This document shows, piece after piece, positions 53,909 to 64,000 of a DNA stretch of 64,000 bases; the first letter of the stretch is position 1, and each line of letters starts with the position of its first letter. The translations under genes and the position numbers were made by a program. Origin of the DNA: Arachis hypogaea (Eukaryota; Streptophyta; Magnoliopsida; Fabales; Fabaceae); the NCBI RefSeq assembly GCF_003086295.3, contig NC_092054.1:37579294-37643293 (forward strand). The letters are read 5' to 3'. The notes under the pieces were generated by a model. That model worked only from the letters and a program-made list of their open reading frames with translations, did not search any database and was not told the DNA's origin.

Positions 53909-54989
53909 TTGAGCTCGATCTTCCTTTTTGAGGTCGAGTCCTAGACTTCGACCCTCCTCTGGTGAAGCCGAACTCGAGCATTTGTCGACTTCTTTCTTTG
54001 TAAAGTTTTTGAATGTGGAACGTTTTCTTCTGAAAGTGCGCGCTTTTTATATCAGCGCTTTGTTCTTGGGAACGTGCGAGGGTTTAATACCTTCATTAAT
54101 TGGTTTTAATTGCCCCGTTTCGCTTGGCTTTTTTTTTTTTTGAATTTTGCACACAGAAACGGTTTCTCTTCTTTAGCTTTTCTTTGTAACTTCTCCCTTC
54201 ATTCTCTCGCTCTCTGCTTTTGCCTAAATTTTTCCTTTCTTGCGCTGCGGCGTCATTCGGCGATTTTCTGGGTGATTCCATCTTTCCCTCTTCAATCTCC
54301 TTCGAAGCTTCTTCCTTCGTTTAGGTTGGTTTTTCTTTTTTTGTGCTTTTTGTTGTTTTTTCCTTCGGTTCTTGGTAAAGTTTTGGTTTTGCTTGAATGC
54401 ATGTTTGCAAAGCTTGAATCTTTTTGCATTGTCGTGCTCGCTTGTCACTGTGCTGTATGTTTTTCTGGTTTTTTTTATGAACCTGTTATACTTTGCCCAG
54501 AAGGTTGCTCCTTTTGATGACTTTCACTATGTTGATGATTTTATTGATGATCCTTTGTAGAAAGTAACCGATTTTTTCTAGTGGTTTGTTTGTTTGGGGT
54601 TTTTATTTTCTGAAAAAGGTGGCGTCTTTGATGACTTGTTGATACTTTCGTTGCTTGGTAGTTCCGTCTGTGACTATGAATTTGGGAGGTAGTTATTTTG
54701 ATGACTTTATTTGATTTATAGCTCGTGGCTTTCTTCTCAGAGTGTTATCTTCCTGTTAAGATGTGTAGAGATGTAGACTTGTAGGTTTCCCTGAGTCCTT
54801 GTTCCATAAGTTGCCTCCAAAGGATGCCCCTGGATCTTTAGTGTGGGTCCTGGGGTTTTCCTTTTGTTGCTTGTATTGATCTGGTGTCATGCTTGTCCGA
54901 GCTGTTCTGATATGGTTTTTGGCTTTATCCGAGATGTTTGGGTTAGTAATCTATTTTCTTCTTTTCTTGCTGTAGGACTAGTTGACCTC
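53909..54989 (+). promoter_or_regulatory. Upstream region of the G antisense gene
   Basis: Contains a TATA-like TTTTTATATC (54044-54053) followed about 15-20 bp later by the block CTTGGGAACGTGCGAGGG, conserved in E. Then comes a T/C-rich 5' UTR-like stretch and a possible 3' splice site TTGCTGTAG (54967-54975) shortly before the ATG, also kept in E. This suggests a promoter plus a 5' UTR intron for a transcript running against pol. Evidence is conservation between two copies only. Confidence 0.45.
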
Positions 54990-56916
54990 ATGTCTTCTCG
55001 CAAGAACATTGTTGAAACATCTTCTCAAGTCCCTGAGGGCATGGCTGATTGGGTGGATTCAATGGTTCTTTTATGTGTTTCTTTGGTTGATTCTGAATTT
55101 TGTCAACAGCTTAGGAAATTTCATAGGGTTTGTAATAGTGATAGTGAGGAAAAGAATTATGAGCTTGTACCCCTTACTTCTGAAGAGAGAGTTTGTTTCT
55201 CTATTCGAGTTGCTGGAGACCGTCCTTTTTTCTATGCATACGATTTTTCTTTGGCCAGATGAGCATCACCATTCCTTTTACTCCTTTTGAGACCAATCTG
55301 TTGTGGTCTTGCAATGTAGCTCCATCCCAACTTCACCCCAATTCTTGGGGCTTTATAAAGATCTTTCAATTGTTGTGTCGTGAACTTGACGTCCCTACCT
55401 CGCAATCCCTTTTCTTTTATTTGTTTGTCTTGACAAATCCTGGGGTAGTGAAGAAAAAGGCTGTCTGGGTTTCTTTCCGAGATTCACAAGGGAAGAAAGT
55501 TTTTTCTATGTATGACAAGTCGTTTCATGATTTTAAGAACTATTTCTTCAAGGTCCGAGCTGTTGAAGGAGCTCGCCCTTTTTTCTGGATGAGAATGATG
55601 AGCCCACTTTTCCTTTAGAGTGGCAAAAGAACGTTGTTGTGTCGAGGTATTCATGGGAGATATTGGACGAGGTTGAGCAGGCCTTTGTGACTGTGTTGGA
55701 GGAGAATTGGGGGGAGCCTCCCTATCTTGATACCAAGAAATTCTTAGGGGACCCCTCACTTCTTCGAGCTAAGCTGGGTAGTGATCGATTTCCTTTCTTT
55801 GTTTGTTGATTTTATTTTCTGCAAGCTCTTTTCTGATTTATAACTTGATTTCTCACTGTCATTTGTTGCTTGCAGATATGATTAAAAATAGTGAATCTAT
55901 GAAGGCCTTCAAGAGGGCTAGGAAGGCTACTGTTGCCCAAAATATCTCGGCCAAAGCGGCTGGAGAGGGGTCATCCCAGGTTCAGTCAAAGCCATTCGTG
56001 CCGAATTCACCTGGGCCGAGGAGGGTGATCCCTACTCCCCGGGTTCGTCTGACTGACCCTCCGCAAACTTCAGCTGCTGGTGCTGGCGCTCCTCCTCTGA
56101 AAAAGCAAAAAAGCATCTGAGCCTTTTAACCTTGATGCCCCTGATTTTGATGCCGTCGAGTTTTTCGACCAACAGATTGCCCCCTATGGAGGTCTTCCAA
56201 TGGATGATGTGTCCATTCTTCATCACTTGGAGTTCATAACTAGAAGTAGTGTGAAGATGGCTCATATGGGTGCGGCTCTTTTTCGAACTGCTCAGGGTAT
56301 CCCGGTCCTTGCTACAAAATCTTTCATGTTGGACGAGGCTAAGGCAGAGTTTGATAGAATAAAAGGTTTGAAGGAGGAGCTGGAGGTAAAGTTGGCGAAG
56401 GTGGAGAAAGAATTAGAGGGTGAAAAGGCTAGTTCTATGGCCTTGGCGGCTTCCCTAAAGTTGGCTGAAGACACCGCATTAAGGCACAAGGATATCTACG
56501 TAACGTCCTATAGGAAAGTGATGCGTCTTAGGGAGGAGTTGGAATCGGCCCGGGTTGATTATTCCGAGCTCCAGGGTCACCTTGTGGGCAGTGTGAATGC
56601 TGCTTATGAGAACTTGAAGGAGCAGGTTCGAGTTATTGCACCTGAGGCCGACCTTACTCTCTTTAGTCTGGACAATGTTGTAAAGGATGGTAAGATTGTT
56701 CCTGACGACCCTGATGACGATGATGTTGAACCTCCCTTCGTGCCTGCTGTCAAAGTATCTGAGGTGCCGACTTCTTCAATTCCTTCGGTTGAGGCCAGTC
56801 ATCCCGAGTCAGAACCTGATTGTCAAATCTTGAATCGGGATGATGGAACTGTGGATGCCGTACCTCTTCGGGCTCGTCCTCCTTCGCCCCGTGTTGATGC
56901 TGCTAAGGAGCCTTAG
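54990..56916 (+). pseudogene. Antisense accessory gene of element G (spliced)
   Basis: ATG at 54990 (MSSRKNIVETSSQVPEGM). Exon 1: RPFFYAYDF, a one-base slip in a T run near 55245, then ETNLLWSCNVAPSQLHPNSW, IKIFQLLCRELDV, a second slip in a T6 run near 55583, and WEILDEVEQAF. Intron 55778-55875 (98 bp, GTAGTG...TTGCTTGCAG, phase 1), at the same codon as in E. Exon 2: DMIKNSESMKAFKR, a slip in A6 near 56108, then MDDVSILHHLEFITRSS, a coiled coil (KGLKEELEVKLAKVEKELEG through YENLKEQVRV), an acidic stretch (DDPDDDDVEPP) and a conserved end DCQILNRDDGTVDAVPL. All three breaks are single-base homopolymer changes, so they could be assembly errors. Domain 1 resembles plant putative gypsy-type transposon proteins. 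Function unknown. Confidence 0.85.
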
Positions 56917-57344
56917 GATTCTGCATGAATTTTCTAATTGCTTGTGTAGGTAGCCCGGCTTGTGGGATTTTTAAACTCTTTATTTTGTAAATGATGTTTC
57001 TGACTTTTTCTGCACTCCTAGTTGCTTGTTTAGCAACCTTATTTTGAAAAGCAAAGTAATTTCCAAGCCCTTGGGGTTAGTTTTGGTAACCTTTTGGGCT
57101 TGTTATTGTCATAACTTGTGTTTTTTCATAACATGTCCCTCTGCATTCGTCCGGGTACCTTTCTAGTTCTTTGGGAGTATTGGAACCTTTCGTTGTCTGA
57201 CCTCTTTGGGTTGGCTTGGTTCTTTGCTTGATGTTATTTCCAATAATTTATGTTGTTTGGACCTCGTTTGGGTTTTTGTTCGAATTTACTTCGTATAACG
57301 CTAAAGCTTTCGGGAGATCGATTTTATCATGTCGGTTTGTCTGA

Positions 57345-58100
57345 GTTGTTAGTAATCCTCTTTTTTGGACCTTGCTTAGGTCTCTTTTAAGGATTACCTT
57401 ACGTTTTGGGCTGACTCCCTCGTGTTGGGTCCTCCTAAGTTATTTTCGTAATCCTCTTTCTTGGACCTTATTCAGTTCTCTTTCAGAGATTACTTTTATA
57501 ACTTTTGTGTTTTGGGCCGACTTCATTATGTCGGGCCTTCCTAAGTTATTTTTGTAATCCTCTTTCTTGGACCTTATTCAGGTCTCTTTCAGGGATTATT
57601 TTTATAACTTTTATGTTTTAGGCCGACTTTGTCATGTCGGGCCCTTCTAAGTTATTTTTGTAATCCTCTTTCTTGGACCTTGTTCAGGTCTCTTTCAAGG
57701 ATTACTTTTATAACTTTTATGTTTTGGGCCGACTTCGTCATGTCGGGCCCTTCTAAGTTATTTTTGTAATCCTCTTTCTTGGACCTTGTTCAGGTCTTTT
57801 TCAGGGATTACTTTTATAACTTTTATGTTTTGGGCCAACTTCGTCATGTCAGGCCCTTCTAAGTTATTTTTGTAGTCCTCTTTCTTGGACCTTGTTCAGG
57901 TCTCTTTCAGGGATTACTTTTATAACTTTTATGTTTTGGGCCGACTTCGTCATGTCGGGCCCTTCTAAGTTAAAGTAATCCTCTTTTATAGGGTTGGCCA
58001 GACCTCTTTCCAGGGTTTACTTATAACTTGTTTTACTTGGTCCGACTTCTTAACGTTAGCCAGTCTTTAAGTTATTATTTAGCAATCCATTAAGACCTCG
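57345..58100. repeat. 106-bp tandem hairpin array in element G
   Basis: GTAATCCTCTTTCTTGGACC-type starts lie at 57448, 57554, 57660, 57766 and 57872 (exactly 106 bp apart) with diverged flanking copies at both ends. Each unit has arms GTAATCC/GGATTAC and AAGTTAT/ATAACTT around GGACC...GGTC, mirror image of the E array. It lies between the 3' ends of the antisense gene and of integrase. 58101-58496 holds a few shorter diverged units and no gene. Confidence 0.93.
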
Positions 58101-58496
58101 TCAGGTCTTTTCTTCGGATCACTTTCGATAACTTCTTGCATTACTCTATTTTCATCTTTGCCGATTTGTAGAAGGTGAATTCAATCCTTGTTTAGTCGAC
58201 CTTGAGATGAATTTTGGTTTTCATCTCTGCTGGTCTTTATCGTGATCGTGTAGTGAATTTTACTTTCACTTTCTGCCGATCTGTTGCTTTATAATTGTGC
58301 GATGAATATTTCAGATTAATGCGTCTTGAAAATTTGTAGAACGTCTAACATATTTTATTTGAAAGAAAACGCAAATATGTACATGTAGAGTTTTTACCCG
58401 TTTAAGTCAGATAATTTGTGGGTCTCAACTTGGTGCCTCATTAAAAAACCTTTTCAGGAAAAAGAGTACACCCTGTGCTGAGATCCCTTACCATTT

Positions 58497-59801
58497 CTAG
58501 CTATAGTACCTTCTTAGGTTGCAGGCGTGCCATGATCTGGGAAGCTCTCGCCCCTCGAGTTCGGGCAGTCTGTAGTAGCCCTTCCGAAGTACTTCTATGA
58601 CTCGGTAGGGTCCTTCCCAATTTGCTGCCAGCTTTCCTTCTCCAGGTCGAGTTGTTCCAATATCATTTCGGATTAGGATGAGATCATCTTCAGCGAAACC
58701 TCTTGGCACTACCTTTTGATTATATCTGGAAGCCATTCGACGTTTTAGTGCTTCTTCCCTGATCCGAGCTCTTTCCTAGATTTTGGCAAGTAGGTCGAGC
58801 TCTTCCTTCTGAAGTTGGGAGTTAGTTTCCTCATTGTAATGGACCACTCTAGGCGACCCTTCCTCGATCTCCACTGGGATCATTGCCTCCGTCCCGTATG
58901 CTAATCGGAAGGGCGATTCCTTTGTGGTGGAATGTGGCGTTGTTCGATATGCCCATAGGACTTGTGGAAGCTCTTCGGCCAAAGCTCCCTTTGCGTCTTG
59001 TAATCTCCGCTTTAGCCCAGCCAATATGACTTTGTTGGAAGCTTCAGCTTGTCCATTGGCCTGGGGATGTTCGACGGAAGTGAACTGGTGCTTTATGTTC
59101 AAGTCGGCTACTAATTTTCTGAAGCCTGCATCTGTGAATTGGGTGCCATTGTCTGTGGTGATAGAGTGTGGAATCCCGAACCTTGTGACAATGTTCCTAT
59201 ATAGAAATTTTTGGCTTCTTTGAGCAGTAGCGTTAGCTAGGGGTTCTGCCTCGATCCACTTTGTGAAATAGTCTACCCCTACTATAAGGAATTTAACTTG
59301 TCCCGATCCCTGAGAAAAGGGTCCGAGAAGGTCGAGTCCCCATTTTTCAAATGGCCAAGGTGAGGTTACGCTGATGAGCTCTTCTGGTGGGGTGATGTGA
59401 AAGTTGGCATGTTTTTGACATGGGAGACATGTCTTTACGAACTCTGTGGCCTCCTTTTGTAGAGTTGCCCAATAAAATCCTGCCCGGAGTACTTTTTTGG
59501 TGAGCGCTTGTGCTCCGAGATGATTGCCACAGATGCCACTGTGTACTTCTTCCAGAACTTCCCTTGTGTTGGAAGTTGGTATACATTTTAACAAGGGTGT
59601 TGAAATTCCTCTTTTGTAAAGAGTATTGTTTATGATAGTGTAGTATTGTGCCTCTCGTTTTATTCTTTTTGCCTCTTTCTCATCTGTAGGAATTTTTTCT
59701 GTTTTGAAGTAGTTAATTATAGGAGTCATCCATCCTTGATCTAGACCTGTTATGGCTAGGACTTTTTCCTCTTCCGAGATTGACGGGTTCTGTAGTATTT
59801 C
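58497..59801 (-). pseudogene. pol: Element G integrase
   Basis: Minus strand. Open part 58776-59729: zinc module EVHSGICGNH ... CLPCQKH, DDE core WGLDLLGPF, TTDNGTQF, GQAEASNKVI. A TAG at 58776-58778 separates the basic tail (RYNQKVVPRGFAED, GPYRVIEVLRKGYY), which ends at 58497. A TAG at 59802 divides it from RNase H in the same frame. Apart from these two stops the protein looks complete and is better preserved than in E. Confidence 0.9.
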
Positions 59802-60669
59802 CTAGATGAGGCTTCTATTGTTGCCTCCTGGTTTGGTGCTGGCTAGTTTTGAGAGTGTATCAGCCCGGGCATTTTGTTCGCGGGGTATGTGATGTATCTC
59901 ATACTCCCGGAGTTGTCCGAGCTGTTCCCTGGCTTTACTCAGGTACTTTTTCATAGTGGGGTCCTTGGCTTGGTAGCTCTCTGTTATTTGTGAAGTGATC
60001 ACTTGTGAATCGCTGAAGATAATGAGTTTTTGAGCTCCGACCTCTTTAGCCAGCTTTAAACCAGCTAGTAGTGCCTCATATTCCACCTGGTTGTTTGAGG
60101 CGGGGAACCCGAATTTGAGAGAGAGTTCGATTTGGGTTCCTTGATTACTTTCAATTATCACACCTGCGCCGCTTCCAGTTTTATTCGAGGATCCGTCCAC
60201 ATAGAGATTCCATTCTGTGGGGGGTTTTTGGGGTGTCTGTAAATTCTGCAATGAAGTCGGCTAAGTATTGTGATTTGATGGCTGCCCGAGCTTCATACTG
60301 AAGGTCGAACTCGGATAACTCGACTACCCATTGTAAAATTCTGCCTGCTAGGTCTGTCTTTTGCAATATCCCTTTTATGGGCTGGTTGGTCCGAACCTTA
60401 ATGGTGTGAGCTTGGAAGTATGGGCGAAGTCGTCGAGATGTTAGTATGAGAGCATAGGCAAACTTTTCTATTTTTTGGTAGTTCAGCTCGGATCCTTGCA
60501 ACGCTTTACTGATGAAGTATACGGGTTGTTGCCCACTGTCGTCTTCTCGAACTAGTGCTGAGGCTACTACCCGACTCCCTACTACGAGGTATAATATGAG
60601 TGGTTCTCCTTCTCGTGACCGAGATAGGATAGGTGGCCGTCCTAGAAATCTTTTGAAATCTTGGAAGGC
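59802..60669 (-). pseudogene. pol: Element G RNase H region
   Basis: Tether: SELNYQKIEKFAYALILTSR, RTNQPIKGILQKTDLAGRI. RNase H: YVDGSSNKTGSGAG, NNQVEYEALLAGLKLA, IFSDSQVITSQI, then HIPREQNARADTLSKLA. One frameshift near 60215-60230, in a run of G6/T5, separates the tether from RNase H; elsewhere the frame is continuous. Confidence 0.85.
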
Positions 60670-61587
60670 CTATTCGCACTCCGTTGTCCATTCGAACTTT
60701 TTTCCTTTCCTTAGAGTAGCATAGAAGGGAAGAAATCTTATTGCTGATCCCGCTAGGAATCTGGACAAGGCTGCCAATCTTCCATTGAGTTGTTGTACCT
60801 CTTTGACACAAGTTGGACTCTTCATGTTGAGTATGGCCTGACATTTATCCAGATTTGCCTCAATTCCTCTTTGTGTGAGCATAAAACCTAAGAACTTGCC
60901 AGCTTCTACTGCAAAGGTGCATTTTGCAGGATTGAGTCGCATGCCATGCTTCCTTATAGTGTCGAACACTTGGACTAGGTCGGACAATAATGTCTCCTCA
61001 CTTTGTGTCTTTATCAACATGTCGTCCACATAGACTTCCATGACTTTTCCGATATGATCTGAAAAGACTTTATTCATTAGCCTTTGATAAGTAGCTCTTG
61101 CATTCTTGAGACCAAAAGGCATCACAATGTAGCAGTAATTTGCTTTTGGTGTTAAAAACGAGGTTTTTTCTTGATCGGGTGGATACATGGGGATTTGATT
61201 GTATCCGGAATATGCATCCATAAACGAGAGGTATTTATATCCGGAGGAGGCATCTACCAGAGCGTCGATAGTTGGGAGTGGATAAGGGTCTTTTGGGCAG
61301 GCTTTGTTGAGATATGTATAGTCGGTGCACATTCGCCACTTTCTGTTTGATTTTTTCACCAAGACGACATTTGCTAACCATAGTGGGTACTTGACTTCTC
61401 TTATGAATCCTACCTCTAGTAGAGCTTGTACCTATTTTTCCACAGCTTGGGATCTTTTGGGTCCGAGCTTTCTATGCCTCTGTTGTACCGGCCGAGATCC
61501 AGGGTAGACTGTAAGCTTATGACACATTAACTCGGGGTCTATGCCTGGCATGTCTGCAGCCTTCCACGCAAAGAGCTCGACGTTGTC
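60670..61587 (-). pseudogene. pol: Element G reverse transcriptase
   Basis: Motifs in order: KWRMCTDYTYLNKACPKDPY, SGYNQIPMYPPDQEKTSF, MPFGLKNARATYQRLM, the intact catalytic YVDDM (61021-61032 on the complement), then FLGFMLTQRGIEANLDKC. Stops at 60670 (Glu-TAG-Ala, also present at the same position in E) and near 61432 interrupt the frame. Unlike E, the metal-binding Asp pair is kept. Confidence 0.9.
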
Positions 61588-63404
61588 TCATAAGAACTGT
61601 ACGAGTGATTCTTTTATGTCTCCTTTTAGAATCGTGCCAATATTAGTTGTTTTGTTCGGGATGTCTCCGATTTGGACTTTCTCTACTTCACCTTCAGGTT
61701 GCGGACGGAGTTCTTCTCGCCTCTGAACTCCACCAAGTTCGATTGTGTGGAATTCTTCTCCTTTGCCTCTGAGGTTTAGACTTTCGTTATAACAGCGGCG
61801 TGCCATCTTCTGATCTGCTTTTCTCGTAGCTATCCCTTCTGCAGTTGGGAATTTCATGCATAGATGTGGAGTTGAGACTATTGCACCGAGTTGATTTAAT
61901 GTTGTCCGACCTATTAGGGCATTGTAGGATGAACTCACATCGACCACGATGTAGGCTATTTTGAGTATTCTGGATTGGTTTCCTTTTCCGAAGGTTGTGT
62001 ATAGCGGGACGTATCCCAGTGATTACATTGGAGTGTCTCCCAGTCCGAACAGGCTGTTTGGATATGCTTTGAGTTCTTTATCTTCCAGGCCGAGCTTGTC
62101 GAAGGCAGTTTTGAATAAGATGTCGGCGAAGCTCCCTTGGTCTATCAGTGTGCGATGGAGATTTGCATTTGCCAGTATAATGGCGATGACCATGGGATCG
62201 TCGTGTCCTGAGATGATGCCGGATGCATCCTCCTTGGTAAACGTAATTGCGGGGATGTCGGGTGCTTCCTCCTTTCCTCCGACATGATATACTTCTTTGA
62301 GATATCTTTTGCGAGATGATTTGGAGATTCCTCCTCCTGCGAATCCTCCATGTATCATATGGACATGTCTTTCTGGTGTACGAGGTGATCGCTCGGTTCG
62401 CCCAACCTCCTCGTCTCTTCTCCTTTTCCTTTGCTCATCATCCCGGGTGGCCAGATACCGATCTAGTTTTCCTTCTCTCACTAATTTTTCTATGACATTT
62501 TTTAAGTCAAAGCATTCGTTGGTGGAGTGCCCACGGACTCGATGGTATTCACAATATTCATTCCGGTTTCCTCCTCCTCTTTTGCCTTTGAATGGTCGAG
62601 CTGGGGGTATTTTTTCTGTGTGGCAGACTTCTTTGTAAACATCCACCAGGGACACCCTAAGAGGGGTGTAATTATGATATTTTTTAATTTTTTCCTCTTA
62701 TCGATCTTCCTTCTTTTTGGACTCTTTGTCTTTGTCTCAGTAGGTGGATCCGAATTTTGAGGTTTCTCCTAATCGAAAATTTTCTTCCATGTTGATGTAT
62801 TTCTCCGCTCGTTTCTGCACTTCGTCCAGAGATGTGGGGTACTTCTTTGATATAGATTGGCTAAAAGGTCCCTCTCTTAGGCCATTGATGAGGCCCATGA
62901 TGGCCGCCTCTGTTGGTAGGCTTTGTATGTCTAGGCATGTTTTATTGAATCTTTCCATGTAGTTACGAAGGCTTTCCCGATCTCCTTGCTTGATTCCTAA
63001 TAGGCTGGGGGCGTGCTTAGCCTTATCTTTTTGGATGGAGAATCTAGCCAGGAATTTTTTGGCTAAGTCAAAGCTTGAGATGGACTTTGGAGGTAGGTTG
63101 TCGAACCATCTGATTGCTGTCTTTGAGAGAGTCGTTGGAAAAGCTTTGCAGCGAACTGCATCTGAGGCGTCGGTGAGGTACATTCTACTTCTGAAATTGC
63201 TGAGGTGATGGTTGGGATCTGTAGTGCCATCGTACAAAGTCATATCCGGAAGTTTGAAGTTCTTAGGGATTTGGGTCTTCATGATTTCCCTAGTGAATGG
63301 ATCTTGATCCTTGCGAGAGTTATCCTCAGGGGTGGACCGAGTAGCTTTGGCTTTGAGATCGGTTTCGAGTTTTAGAAGTTTATCTTCTAATTCTCGGTGT
63401 CGCC
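61588..63404 (-). pseudogene. gag: Element G gag and protease (5' end cut by H)
   Basis: Same frame as RT. Gag from 63404 down: MKTQIPKNFKLPDMTLYDGT, WFDNLPPKSISSF, FLARFSIQKDKAKH, LLGIKQGDRESL. Stops at 62737 and about 62699, then LVDVYKEVCHTEKIPPARP, the C-x2-H-x4-H-x4-C motif CEYHRVRGHSTNEC, and MIHGGFAGGG. Protease LIDQGSFADILF (Asp-Gln-Gly) and ALIGRTTLNQLGA, with a TAA at 62023 between. The gag N-terminus lies beyond element H, outside this window. Confidence 0.88.
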
Positions 63405-64000
63405 TGATGAGCGGATAATTTATACGCTTTTTGGCATTGTTTTTACATAGTTTTCAGCATAATTTAATTAGTTTTTAGTATGTTTTTATTATTTTTTAAT
63501 TAAAATTTACATTTCTGGACTTTACTATGAGTTTGTGTATTTTTCTGTGATTTCAGGTATTTTCTGACTGAAATTGAGGGACTTGAGCAAAAATCAGATT
63601 CAGAGGTTGAAGAAGGACTGCAGATGCTGTTGGATTCTGACCTCCCTACACTCAAAGTGGATTTTCTGGAGCTACATAACTCCAAATGGCGCGCTCTCAA
63701 TCGCGTTGGAAAGTAGACATCCAGGGCTTTCCAGCAATATTAAAATGGTTACGTTGTGAGTATAGTTCTTAACTCACCGAAAATCTGCCTATCAATTTAG
63801 AAATATGTCACAGAGAGTTTAAATTAAAATTACTGGGAGTTTTAAGTCCCAGGTTGTCTCCCAACGAGTTGCAGAAAAGTGTGCTGTTTTATTAATCAGA
63901 TGTTCCAAGAAGTTGAGCTAGCTAAATTGGGAATTAAATTGAGGAATTTTAGATAATATAAATAAAAGCCTTGACTGGGAATTGATTGGTTGAAATCTCT
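63405..64000 (+). repeat. Element H: partial LTR at the window edge
   Basis: Starts TGATGAGCGGATAATTTATACGC and is closely related to the reverse complement of the Z LTR (2400-2980), including the TCTGACCTCCCTACACTCAAAGTGGATTTTCTGG-like block read in pieces at 63635-63670. It reads on the plus strand, so it is the 5' LTR or a solo LTR, inserted into G gag; the five bases before it are TCGCC. About 596 bp are visible of an expected 1.5-1.6 kb. Confidence 0.88.

Noticed and set aside
57345..58100. Satellite DNA or CRISPR interpretation of the 106-bp array
   Set aside because: The array is short, lies at a fixed place within an element and has a counterpart at the same place in E, so it is a component of the element.

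Overview
This is plant nuclear DNA, almost certainly a repeat-rich (pericentromeric-type) block of a legume genome. The best guess is Arachis (peanut), from recollection of LTR ends such as TGATGAGCGGATA and arrays of the GGCGTTGAACGCC palindrome; this is an inference and was not searched. No host gene is supported anywhere. Almost every base belongs to Ty3-gypsy LTR retrotransposons nested inside one another, plus one small DNA transposon and a stretch of unassigned flank with a microsatellite. All primer-binding sites seen match the 3' end of plant tRNA-Asp. Two lineages are present: Athila-like (elements Z, A, C, D, probably I and H) and Tat/Retand-like (B, E, G).

Layout. 1-2980: element Z (minus strand), leader, PBS and 5' LTR, running off the left edge. 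2981-3839: unassigned flank with an (AT)n(AC)n microsatellite. 3840-51534: element A (plus strand), the oldest recognisable layer; its 5' LTR carries a hAT-like element (4464-5468), its gag is split at 7868 and resumes at 47268, and its integrase is cut at 51534. The split is caused by element B (7869-47267, plus, TSD CTTAG). B is itself interrupted by C in its left LTR (7955-19480, minus, TSD GTTGG) and by E in its 3' region (23588-46328, plus, TSD AAAGG). E is interrupted by D (32853-44863, minus, TSD CATTC). 51535-53356: start of element I (plus), inserted in A. I is interrupted by G (53357 onward, minus), and G by H (63405 onward, plus), which runs off the right edge. Nesting reaches four levels on both sides (A-B-E-D and A-I-G-H), and four insertions are proved by exact 5-bp target-site duplications inside the window.

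Coding content. Most gag/pol frames are decayed by stop codons and frameshifts. Two long frames are intact: a 942-residue gag-protease frame in C that lacks reverse transcriptase and RNase H and ends in an integrase-type C-terminal tail, and a 374-residue accessory ORF in D. E and G share an extra gene antisense to pol, between the integrase and the 3' LTR, with a predicted intron of conserved position and phase. It converges on pol, and a tandem array of 106-108 bp nested-hairpin units lies between the two genes.

A second theme is that LTRs of Athila-like elements carry arrays of short palindromes whose sequence differs by family while the hairpin architecture is shared. In D the same palindrome also occurs inside the coding region and in the spacer after pol. 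The most novel candidates are therefore the antisense gene with its convergent hairpin array, the RT-less gag-protease-tail element C, and the palindrome arrays.
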